From Macrostomum hystrix (Eukaryota; Platyhelminthes; Macrostomidae), in assembly GCA_950097015.1 (NCBI GenBank), contig CATNEN010000012.1, positions 1,915,501-1,979,500 of the forward strand: a stretch of DNA of 64,000 nt, in the 5' to 3' direction. The translations under genes were made by a program, and so were the position numbers. This document shows positions 35,112-45,096 of this stretch, one piece after another. The first letter of the stretch is position 1. Each line of letters opens with the position of its first letter. The notes below the pieces were generated by a model, which saw only the letters and a program-made list of their open reading frames with translations, made no database searches and was not told where the DNA came from.

Positions 35112-38014
35112 ATGAGCCGAAGCGAAGACATCTTGTGCCTGTTCGATGTCGATGGCACCCTGACGAAGCCCCGCCAGAGTATCAGCCCCGAGATGGCGCA
35201 GTTCCTGTCCGAATTATCGGCGCGGGTTCCGCTGGCGGTGGTTGGCGGCTCCGATCTGGCCAAAGTGCAGGAGCAACTCGGCGGCGACTTCAAAGACGGC
35301 CCGCTGGGTCGCTGCTTCGAGTTTGTGTTTGTTGAGAATGGCCTGATGGCTTATAAGAAAGGCGGAGAGCTGATTGGTGAGTTAAAGGGATCGGTTCTAG
35401 TCTGGTTGCTATGGCTTTCAGTGGCAGCTAACTTCAGTCTTAGTTTGGAAACTCCAGGCTATATCTCAGAAGCCTCAGGCTATATCTCAGAAACTTCAGG
35501 CCCTATCTCAGAAACTTCAGGCTATATCTCAGTAACTTCAGGCCCTATCTCATAAACTTGAGGCTATATCTCATAAACTTGAGGCTATATCTCATAAACT
35601 TGAGGCTATATCTCATAAACTTGAGGCTATATCTCATAAACTTCAGGCTATATCTCATAAACTTCAGGCTATTTCTCATAAACATCAGGCTATATCTTAG
35701 AAACATCAGGCTATATCTAAGAAACTTCAGGCTATTTCTCATAAACTTCAGGATGTATCTTATAAACTTCAGGCTATATCTCATAAACTTCAGGCTATAT
35801 CTCATAAACTTCAGGCTATATCTCATAAACTTCAGTCTATATCTCATAAACTTCAGGCTATATCTAAGAAACTTCAGGCTATTTCTCATAAACATCAGGC
35901 TATATCTCATAAACTTAAGGCTATATCTCATAAACTTAAGGCTATATATCATAAACTTAAGGCTATATCTCATAAACTTCAGGCTATATCTAAGAAACTT
36001 CAGGCTTTTTCTCATAAACATCAGGCTATATCTCATAAACTTCAGGCTATATCTCAGAAACTTCAGGCCCTATCTCAGAAACTTCAGGCTATATCTCAGT
36101 AACTTCAGGCCCTATCTCATAAACTTGAGGCTATATCTCATAAACTTCAGGCTATATCTCATAAACTTCAGGCTATTTCTCATAAACATCAGGCTATATC
36201 TCATAAACTTCAGGCTATATCTCAGAAACTTCAGGCCCTATCTCAGAAACTTCAGGCTATATCTCAGTAACTTCAGGATGTATCTCATAAACTTCAGGCT
36301 ATTTCTCATAAACATCAGGCTATATCTCATAAACTTCAGGCTATATCTCAGAAACTTCAGGCCCTATCTCAGAAACTTCAGGCTATATCTAAGAAACTTC
36401 AGGCCCTATCTCATAAACTTGAGGCTATATCTCATAAACTTCAGGCTATATCTCATAAACTTCAGGCTATTTCTCATAAACATCAGGCTATATCTCATAA
36501 ACTTCAGGCTATATCTCAGAAACTTCAGGCCCTATCTCAGAAACTTCAGGCTATATCTCAGTAACTTCAGGATGTATCTCATAAACTTCAGGCTATTTCT
36601 CATAAACATCAGGCTATATCTCATAAACTTCAGGCTATATCTCAGAAACCTCAGGCCCTATCTCAGAAACTTCAGGCTATATCTAAGAAACTTCAGGATG
36701 TATCTTATAAACTTCAGGCTATTTCTCATAAACTTCAAGCAAAATCTTACTAACTTCAGGCTAGATCTTAGTAACATTACGACTCCAAACAACTTTATGC
36801 GTGATTTTCATTGCTTCTGTCTAATGATGCAGCTATTTGAACTAGTATACTATATAATTTTGTTAGCTTCAGGCTGTTAATTAGTAACTCAATCCCTCGA
36901 ATTTCGCCGCGCAGGCAAGGAGAGCATATTGAACTTCCTTGGCGAGCAGCGACTGCAGGAGTTTATCAATTTCTGCCTCCGCTATATAGCAGACCTGGAA
37001 ATTCCAGTGAAGCGGGGCACATTTATTGAGTTTCGCAACGGCATGCTCAACGTGTCTCCCATTGGTCGAAACTGCAGCCAATCGGAGCGTGACGCCTTTG
37101 TTGATTACGATCGTGAGCGCGGCATCCGGGCTGACTTTGTTGAAGCCCTGCGACGCCAGTTTGACAAGTACGGCCTTGTGTTTAGCATCGGCGGCCAGAT
37201 TAGCATTGACGCCTTCCCTGCTGGCTGGGATAAGCGCTACTGCCTGCGCTTTATTGAGGATCGATTCAAGGAGATCCACTTCTTCGGCGACAAGACTATG
37301 CCGGTGAGGCTGTGGACTAGGGACTGCCCACTATGTTGTGCATTGGATCATAGTTCACTGTGTTGGAATCATAGGTCACTGTGTTGGGATCATAGGTCAT
37401 TGTGTTGGGATCATAGGTCATTGTGTTGGGATCATAGGTCATTGTGTTGGAATCATAGGTCATTGTTTTGGGATCATAGGTCATTGTGTTGGGATCATAG
37501 GTCATTGTGTTGGGATCATAGGTCATTGTGTTGGAATCATAGGTCATTGTTTTGGGATCATAGGTCATTGTGTTGGGATCATAGGTCATTGTGTTGGGAT
37601 CATAGGTCATTGTGTTGGGATCATAGCTCATTGTGTTGGGATCATAGGTCATTGTGTTGGGATCATAGCTCATTGTGTTGGGATCATAGCTCATTGTGTT
37701 GGGATCATAGCTCATTGTGTTGGGATCATAGCTCATTGTGTTGGGATCATAGGTCATTGTTTTGGGATCATAGCTCATTGTGTTGGGATCATAGCTCATT
37801 GTGTTGGGATCATAGCTCATTGTGTTGGGATCATTGCTCAATTGTTTCAATCTTGAGGAAGGTGTCAAAAGGGCCCTTAAAAATACATAAAAATAATCAA
37901 CAAACAATGCAGGGAGGCAACGATCACGAGATCTACGAAGATCCGCGCACCATCGGACATCACGTGACCTCTCCAGAGGACACGCGCGAGCAGCTGACTA
38001 AGATGTTCCTCTGA
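35112..38014 (+). CDS. PMM2: phosphomannomutase, three exons
   Basis: Interconverts mannose-6-phosphate and mannose-1-phosphate in the cytosol, feeding GDP-mannose and protein glycosylation. Exons 35112-35376, 36915-37303 and 37913-38014 join in phase to 251 residues, close to the usual animal length (about 246-262). It has the HAD nucleophile motif LFDVDGTLT (Asp at residues 12 and 14), the [15 protein letters not shown] segment, [27 protein letters not shown] and the C-terminal [17 protein letters not shown]. Donors are GTGAGT and GTGAGG; acceptors end GCGCAG and ATGCAG. The ATG chosen precedes the family N-terminus with no upstream alternative. Both introns are occupied by minisatellites. 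A truncated duplicate lies downstream at 38950-40175. I cannot separate PMM1 from PMM2 type; the symbol follows the commoner single animal enzyme. Confidence 0.95.
35450..36775. repeat. 21-bp minisatellite in phosphomannomutase intron 1
   Basis: About 63 units. The shared core is AAACTTCAGGCTATATCTCA, with variants CTTGAGG, CATCAGG, GGCCCTATC and GGATGTATC. Each unit contains CTTCAGG, which resembles a 3' splice site in gene orientation. Higher-order groups recur around 36040-36290, 36300-36560 and 36590-36700. The open plus frame of 440 codons is a repeat product. Confidence 0.95.
37330..37845. repeat. 21-bp minisatellite in phosphomannomutase intron 2
   Basis: About 24 units with core GGGATCATAGGTCATTGTGT. 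Unrelated in sequence to the intron 1 array, though the unit length is the same. Variants with TAGCTCATT cluster in the right half. Confidence 0.95.
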
Positions 38015-38949
38015 ATTCCTCTGACCTGCTGATTTTAAAACTTATGTTAAGTTTATTTCAATAATTTATTTATTAACCCTTTTGTGCATTAATTTCTACT
38101 CCTAAATTGCTCGGACCGCTGCCAATGGTCAAGTTAAACTTCGTAGAATGAGTGTGTGTAGCTGAGAATTATCATAGCAATTTTATTTATTATTTATGTG
38201 CGCACTGCACTACTGAACAGTAGCGTGTCAAAATAATTGTTGCAATTTTTTAATGTATTTATTGTAGTTCATATTATATTAGTCCTAGCTTATGATGACT
38301 ATCTAAAATGATTAATTGTGCTATCTAAATGGACATGGGTATCTGTATAATGTGTATTTTGCTCCAGATGTGCCACTTCATTTAATGCGACACTTTCTCT
38401 AGATGTACTGGACTGGTTTCCTTGCTTTGACCTTTTCTTAGCTGAAATAACTCAGATGACAATTTCTGATGCCGCTAATTAAAGTGCATTATCGTGACAC
38501 TCACAATACACAATTGGAAGGTCGAACAAGAAGGATTATTTGGATTCGTCCCTATTTACTTCAAATATAGCCATATATAATTAACTGTTGTTGCTTATTT
38601 GCTTCTTCCAAAGCTTTAAATTCCAGCAGTTATTTTGTCAAGCCGGAGCAGTCTATTGTCCGACATTCGAAAAGCATTCCAACTAAGTCTAGTATAAAGC
38701 TTCTTATTATGAATGGCTGTCGAAAACGCTATTTAACATGATTCATACATTTCACAGTTTCCTTCTCACGGGCTCACAATACAACTGGCCGCACGTCAGC
38801 AACAAAATGCGGGACTAAATAATGTACTTCAGATTACCAGAAATCTCGTTATATAACTTACTTTGATTTAATTGTAAATTGTCTTATTGCGAAAGTTATT
38901 CATAGTCGATGAACAAACGAATTAAAACATTAAAAAAACGAATTTGTTT
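38015..38949. other. 3' flank of phosphomannomutase, AT-rich
   Basis: Contains the presumed 3' UTR. No AATAAA is obvious within 100 bases of the stop; AATAATTTATTTATT sits about 45 bases after it. No gene seen. Confidence 0.4.
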
Positions 38950-39930
38950 TTACTTCAGGCTATATCTCAGAAACTTCAGACTGCATCCTAGAAACTTCAG
39001 GCTATATCTTTGAAACGTCAGACTGCATCCAAGAAACTTCAGGCTATATCTTTGAAACTTCAGACTGCATCCTAGAAACTTCAGGCTATATCTTTGAAAC
39101 TTCAGACTGCATCCTAGAAACTTCAGGCTATATCTCAGAAACTTCAGGCTGCATCCTAAAAACCACAGGCTATATCTCAGAAACTTCAGACTGCATCCTA
39201 GTAACTTCAGGCTATATCTTTGAAGCTTCAGACTGCATCCTAGAAACTTCAGGCTATATCTCAGAAACTTCAGACTGCATCCTAGAAACTTCAGGCTATA
39301 TCTTTGAAACTTCAGACTGCATCCTAGAAACTTCAGGCTATATCTTTGAAACTTCAGACTGCATCCTAGAGACTTCAGGCTATATCTTAGAAACTTCAGA
39401 CTGCATCCTAGAAACTTCAGGCTATATCTTTGAAACATCAGGCTATATCTTAGAAACTTCATGCTATATCTCAGAAACTTCAGACTGCATCCTAGAAACT
39501 TCAGGCTATATCTTTGAAACTTCAGGCTATATCTTTGAAACTTCAGACTGCATCCTAGAAACTTCAGGCTATATCTTTGAAACTTCAGACTGCATCCTAG
39601 AAACTTCAGGCTATATCTTTGAAACTTCAGACTGCATCCTAGAAACTTCAGGCTATATCTTTGAAACTTCAGACTGCATCCTAGAAACTTCAGGCTATAT
39701 CTTTGAAACTTCAGACTGCATCCTAGAAACTTCAGGCTATATTTTTGAAACTTCAGACTGCATCCTAGATCAGGCTATATCTTAGAAACTTCATGCTGCA
39801 TCCTAGAAACTTTACGCTATATCTTAGAAACTTCAAGCTATGTCTGAGAAACTTCAGGCTATATCTTAAAAACTTCAGGCTATATCTCAGAAACATCAGG
39901 CTAGTTCTTAGGAACATGAGGCTACTTCTT
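38950..39930. repeat. 21-bp minisatellite, dimeric, copy of the intron 1 array
   Basis: Units with AAACTTCAGGCTATATCTTT alternate with units of AAACTTCAGACTGCATCCTA, giving a 42-bp dimer. The first half matches the phosphomannomutase intron 1 array. Sequence after the array, including CCAAACAACTTT and TTAATTAGTAACTCAA, also matches intron 1 (36785-36900), so the array was duplicated with the gene. Confidence 0.93.
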
Positions 39931-40175
39931 AGAAACGTTAGATTCCAAACAACTTTCACTGTGATTTTTTTAGTCAATGCCGCAGCTATTATAAATAACG
40001 TAAAATTATTAATAAGTTTGCTTTAGGCTATTAATTAGTAACTCAAACCCTAATTTCTCTCGCAGGCGAGACGATCTTGAACTTCTTTGGCGAACAAAGA
40101 CTGCAAGAGTTTATCAACTTCTGCCTCCGCAATATTAAAATTTATAAGGATCCTCGGCTGCTAGAGTTTTTTTAG
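39931..40175 (+). pseudogene. truncated duplicate of phosphomannomutase intron 1 end and exon 2
   Basis: After the duplicated intron tail the acceptor TCTCGCAG is kept, and from 40066 the frame reads [19 protein letters not shown]. This is nearly the same as the start of exon 2 of the intact gene ([20 protein letters not shown]). Similarity fades after about 25 codons and the frame stops at TAG 40173-40175. No exon 1 or exon 3 counterpart is seen nearby. A 3'-truncated segmental duplication is the simplest reading. Confidence 0.85.
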
Positions 40176-41760
40176 CATTACGAGCATTAGCCTAAGAAAC
40201 GACGTCGCATGAATGTGATTTTGGCAGCCCATTGAAAAAAAACAGATTTGTTTTTGCACGGTATTATAATTAGTCAAGCTTGTTAGAGCACCTTGCAAGT
40301 AAAGTGCCCGTGAAAAAAAATTATTCAGTTTTACCATTTCCATGCAGTCACAAGTCAATTATGTCGAACGCGGTAAACGGTATGATGTATTGTAATCCCT
40401 AGAGTCAGGGATAAACTTATAAAAGTGCATAATAAAAGTGCGAGATATCTAGGCGAGAAAATTCAGCATTAAAGGTCTCATTTCAAAGCCAGACTTTCGA
40501 TTTGATTTATTTTGCATCAGCTATTAGAAATAATTTATTCGAATAATTTGCGAAATGGTGGCAGAGCGCGGTGCATTTGATAGGCTTGATATTTTAGTTC
40601 AGTACATTAAACTATATAATCATTTAATACATTCCCCAAAAAGTGCAATATCATGCGGTACATACCACAGAGTAGCTTTAAGGAGTTAAAAAAAATATAT
40701 ATATTGGCAAACAGCAAGACTTATTTGTCTATATCTCAAATTGTCAATTAAGGTTGGAACTGTACTTTGTGGCGAAGGAAAAGGGCTTGAGCTTCAATAC
40801 GTAAGAGACAAATTATAACAAACCATATAAAAACGGTGTCTGAGAGAGAAAACAGAGAGAGAGAGAGCAGCTCAGACAACACAAAATAATAATTAATAAT
40901 TAAGTAATTAATGACGGATGTGAGATGTAGCCAGAGTACCATCCGGTGTGCACATGACAGGTTCACAAGCGCATGTTGCATCATTAGATAATAGTGTCAC
41001 CTGCACAACACAAACCTTCAACAAAAATGTTGGCCAGGTTTGCAGAGGCCGGGCAAAAGTGCGCGCAGCCACTGTGGATGGCTCGAGGCGGAGGATGTAT
41101 TTGAAATTCAATAGCTTACATAATAAAGCACATTTTCACTAGTTAAGACAATTGAAAATTGTTCCGATATAAAAAAACCAGGGAGACGAACAAGCAGAAA
41201 GCGACAAAAACTGACACAGGTCGTGGAATTATTTAGGCCTGCTGCTGCTGCTACTTAAAAATAGGGGGGGGGCGAGAAAATTACCGTCAAACAGAATGCT
41301 CAGAAGGCAAGGCAGAATGTACGAGCTCATACATGGTAATGTAGTATACTTTAATTTATTATTAAGTTGCCTCATAATTGCTTGTTGATGGTTCCCCTCA
41401 CCTAAGAAAACACTAAACTAAAGCGTTGCTACTAATCACAGCAAATCTTTAAATTTTAGGTAAAAATACACGCCAACAATATCCCAAACAGATCTCAGTA
41501 ATAGAAAATGTATATTAAAGCAGCCATCAGACAAATGGTGACCTACTTCTTCAAATTCTAAACTAAAAAAGTCAGACAAAAAGTTGTGAAGACGTGGAAA
41601 AAAGTCATAGAAAAGGGACAGAAAAAGCAAGACAACACAGCGGTGCCAGACATTTTGGGCGTGTTTGCTTTGATAGTGATTCCGGTTCCGTTAATAAAAC
41701 TCTAAACCTTCGCTAGATTTAGTTGAATTTAATTGCTTAGGCAGCGTCAGTTGAGAGGCC
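40176..41760. other. spacer between phosphomannomutase duplicate and SAM synthetase
   Basis: AT-rich with a GA microsatellite (about 40840-40870) and a G-run at 41260-41270. It includes the 3' UTR of the minus-strand SAM synthetase. No exon seen. Confidence 0.4.
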
Positions 41761-43892
41761 TTAGAGCTCCAAAGTCTTGGCCTGCTCCCAGCTGAATTCG
41801 CTGCGACCGAAGTGGCCATAGCAGGAGGTCTTCTGGTAGATTGGCTTGCGAAGATCCAGATCCCTATAAAAAGTATGAATGATGCATTTTGCTAGCTATT
41901 TGCATAATGACATGAATATAAATGCGATTTCGCTATTTGCTTAGCAATAGACTAGGGCAATTACCTGACAATGCGACCCGGCCGCAGGTCGAAATTCTTC
42001 TCCACAATGCGCAGCAGCTCTTCGTCCGATTGTTTGCCGGTGCCGTAGGAGTTCAGGTAGACAGCCAGCGGCTTGCTAACACCGATAGCGTAGCTCACCT
42101 GTACCAGGACGCGACGGCACAGGCCGGCTTTAACCAGCGATTTGGCTACCCATCGAGCAGGCATAGGCGGCCGACCTGTCCACCTTGCTGAAGTCCTTGC
42201 CGGAGAAAGCGCCGCCGCCATGGGCGCCCCAGCCGCCGTAGGTGTCGACAATGATTTTGCGACCAGTGAGGCCGGCGTCAGATTGCGGGCCGCCGATAAC
42301 AAAGCGGCCAGACGGGTTCAGGTGATAAATGGTATTCTCGTCCAGCATATCGCTGGGGCAGACGGCCTTAACAACGTGCTCCATCACATCCTTGCGCAGC
42401 TGCTCCTGGGTGACGCTCTCATCGTGCTGGGTGCTGATCACGATGGTGTGAATGCGGATCGGGACGCAGGCGCCGTTTTCATCCCTGTACTCGACGGTAA
42501 CCTACATGGAAAAGGTTCGGAAAATTAGCAATGATAGTTTTAACACAGGTGAGAAATAAAAATACAATTTTTCAGACCTGGGTCTTGGTGTCTGGCCTCA
42601 GCCAGGGCAGGGTGCCGTCCCGTCTGCACTGGGCCAGGCGGGAGTTAAGCTGATGCGCCAGAACAATGGTCAGTGGCATGCACTCCTCAGTCTCATCGGT
42701 TGCATAGCCAAACATCAAGCCCTGGTCGCCAGCGCCAATGTCGTCCTCTGAGCGAGCCTCATGCACACCCTGGGCAATGTCTGGACTTTGTTCCTCAAGG
42801 GCAACTAGCACATTGCAGGTCTTGTAATCGAAGCCCTTGTTAGAATCGTCATAGCCAATGTCCTTGATGGTGCCACGAATCACACGCTGATAGTCAACAA
42901 CTGCTTTGGAAGTGATCTCACCACCAACCATGATCATGCCAGTCTTTGTGAAGCACTCGCAGGCCACTTTGGCATTAGGATCCTGCTTGAGGTGGGCATC
43001 TAGCACAGCATCACTGACCTGGTCACAGATCTTGTCTGTTTAAAGGAAAAGTGAGGCGACCTTGTCTATTTTTCTAATAATTCCATATTAATATATATTA
43101 GAATAAAATTCTTGAATGCATTTTTAGTATCATTTTACATTCTTAAATATTAGCAATAATTAAAAAAGTCGAAAGTTAAAAAGTCTGAAATAAAAATACT
43201 GACACATAAACCATGTTCACAAAAATGTTTAGATTTTCTCAGTTAATGGACAATAGACTGGATTACAGACTTTAGTTTTTTTGTAAAACAAAGCAAATTT
43301 AGTAATATGCATACATTCAAAGAAATCACAATTTCAGGATCTTTGTGGTTCTTAACAACATTTTATTAAACAATGTTTAAACAATCCTTGAAACTATGTA
43401 TTAAATTTAGCTAATCAAACTCAGTAGCAGCCATAATTATGTTGCATTTTGTCTAAGTCTGTCTTTTCCCCAATAAATTGTGATGTTAAAGTAGGAAACA
43501 GTTTTTGTAATTGAAATAAAAATTTCGTTTTTACTTAGAGTTTGATTTTTTCTTTACTTTTACTGACACATAATTATAAAATCACATTAAGAATTGGCAG
43601 TGAAGAATTCCGTAACAAAACAAAAATAATGTAATTTGTAATTTTACGTCTAATTTGTATTATTTTGTTGTTACCATAGATAGGCCTACTAAAATAACTA
43701 GTTATTTCAGTAGCTATGGTTTTTACCTTGTCATGCACTCACCACTCTACAAGAACTAGTAGTATTGGAGAGCCATAAGTGGTAAAATTGACAGACGAAA
43801 AAAAAATAAATTTTAGTACACTCACCAGGGTGACCCTCGCCTACGGATTCAGATGTGAAAAGAAAAGTTTTAAGACTCTCGCCGTTGGACAT
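41761..43892 (-). CDS. MAT2A: S-adenosylmethionine synthetase, four exons, one extra base
   Basis: Makes S-adenosylmethionine from methionine and ATP in the cytosol. Minus-strand exons are 43826-43892 (ATG 43890-43892), 42578-43035, 41965-42501 and 41761-41863, all with GT-AG borders. They join to 387 residues if one inserted base is ignored; human MAT2A has 395. Landmarks are [15 protein letters not shown] at the N-terminus, [11 protein letters not shown] (signature 1), [36 protein letters not shown] (signature 2) and [13 protein letters not shown] at the end. In exon 3, right after DRSAAYA, a single extra base at 42159 shifts the frame. Removing it restores [20 protein letters not shown] and also the intron phase. 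The rest is intact, so a sequencing error is likelier than a pseudogene. The first intron (43036-43825) is AT-rich and lacks an array. The symbol is by family; subtype is not resolvable. Confidence 0.93.
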
Positions 43893-45096
43893 ATCTAAAT
43901 CTAACAATACTAGAAGCTTACTGAAGACAGATATTATGTAAAGCAGAAGCTGAGAAAGACGCCGTCGTAAGTATTTTCATTCACATTTATAGTTTCCTCA
44001 AATTCCATGTTGAGGGTAATCATGGTCTAACAAGAATTTGAAAAATCTTCTCTAATATATATGTACCCTTTTATAATTTTAACTTATTACAAATTTAATT
44101 ATTAAAATTCTCTACTATTCAAAACTAAGTAAAGATATTTCGTTTTTGCTTTGTTTAAATCGTTAAAGTTAATCGAAATAACTCCGGATAATTTTTTACC
44201 CTAGCCTGGCGATAAAAAGACGAAACAGCAGCGCTTGTTAGAAAAATATGTATCATCAGAATGCATAATAAATCAACCAAGTTCTAAAATTCAAATTTGT
44301 TTGCTAAGGATTGCTTAGGATAATCTCTTTATCCTAAACGTATCAATTGTAGAACATTAAATTTTTAAAGCAGGAAAATAAGATAATAGCAACTTGTTTT
44401 GCTTTTGCTTCGACATGGGATTTTCCTTTTAGAAAATTCGAGTGTTTTTTATTCTTAAGGTCAGGAAAAATATATTTAGGATAATTATCATCTTCAAGAT
44501 CAAACATTATAAAAAATATATAATCTATAAGATTAAATAATTGTTACAATCAAATTCGTCATGGTTGTATGCACATCTCTGCTAATATAGAAGCAAAGAA
44601 TTCGCAGAAACGGAAAGCTTTCGTTTTAATAATCGTGTGTTTATTCATAAATTTTAGTTAGCATACGATCGAGCGTCTATTCATAGATTGCATCACTACC
44701 AGAGAGTACTAAATTTGAACCATTGTTTAAAAACTATAGGTCATACACACTGAATTACGATCTCTAAAACTATTTTTAATAACAGCATGGATACTGATTA
44801 GTATCATGCACTATTCTAAGAATTTAGTAGCGTAAGTGGACAGGAAAAATGGGTGCATAAAGTTTTTTTTTCCATAAATTTCGCCAAAAACGCAGCCCAA
44901 TCATGAGTTTCACCAACATTATATTGTTATTCAGTAATAGGATCTATTATTCAGTAGTAATAATTTATTTGGGGACTATTGTTGGTCGACCTTAATTTAT
45001 ACATTTTGCTTTATAAAGCTCTTATGTAGATCCTGTGCGCAACAGCTAGAGAAGCACTAAATAAAATCCAGCATGCAGAAAAATAAAGTTTTAAAA
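43893..45096. other. intergenic AT-rich spacer
   Basis: Lies upstream of the SAM synthetase ATG and downstream of the EF-hand gene stop, both on the minus strand. A minus-strand AATAAA (44964-44969) lies about 128 bases after the EF-hand stop and may be its polyadenylation signal. No other gene seen. Confidence 0.45.

Noticed and set aside
35377-35555. Extension of phosphomannomutase exon 1 into the repeat
   Set aside because: A GTGAGT donor after 35376 and the exact phase fit of exon 2 show that this is intron. The extension is only relevant if the intron is retained.
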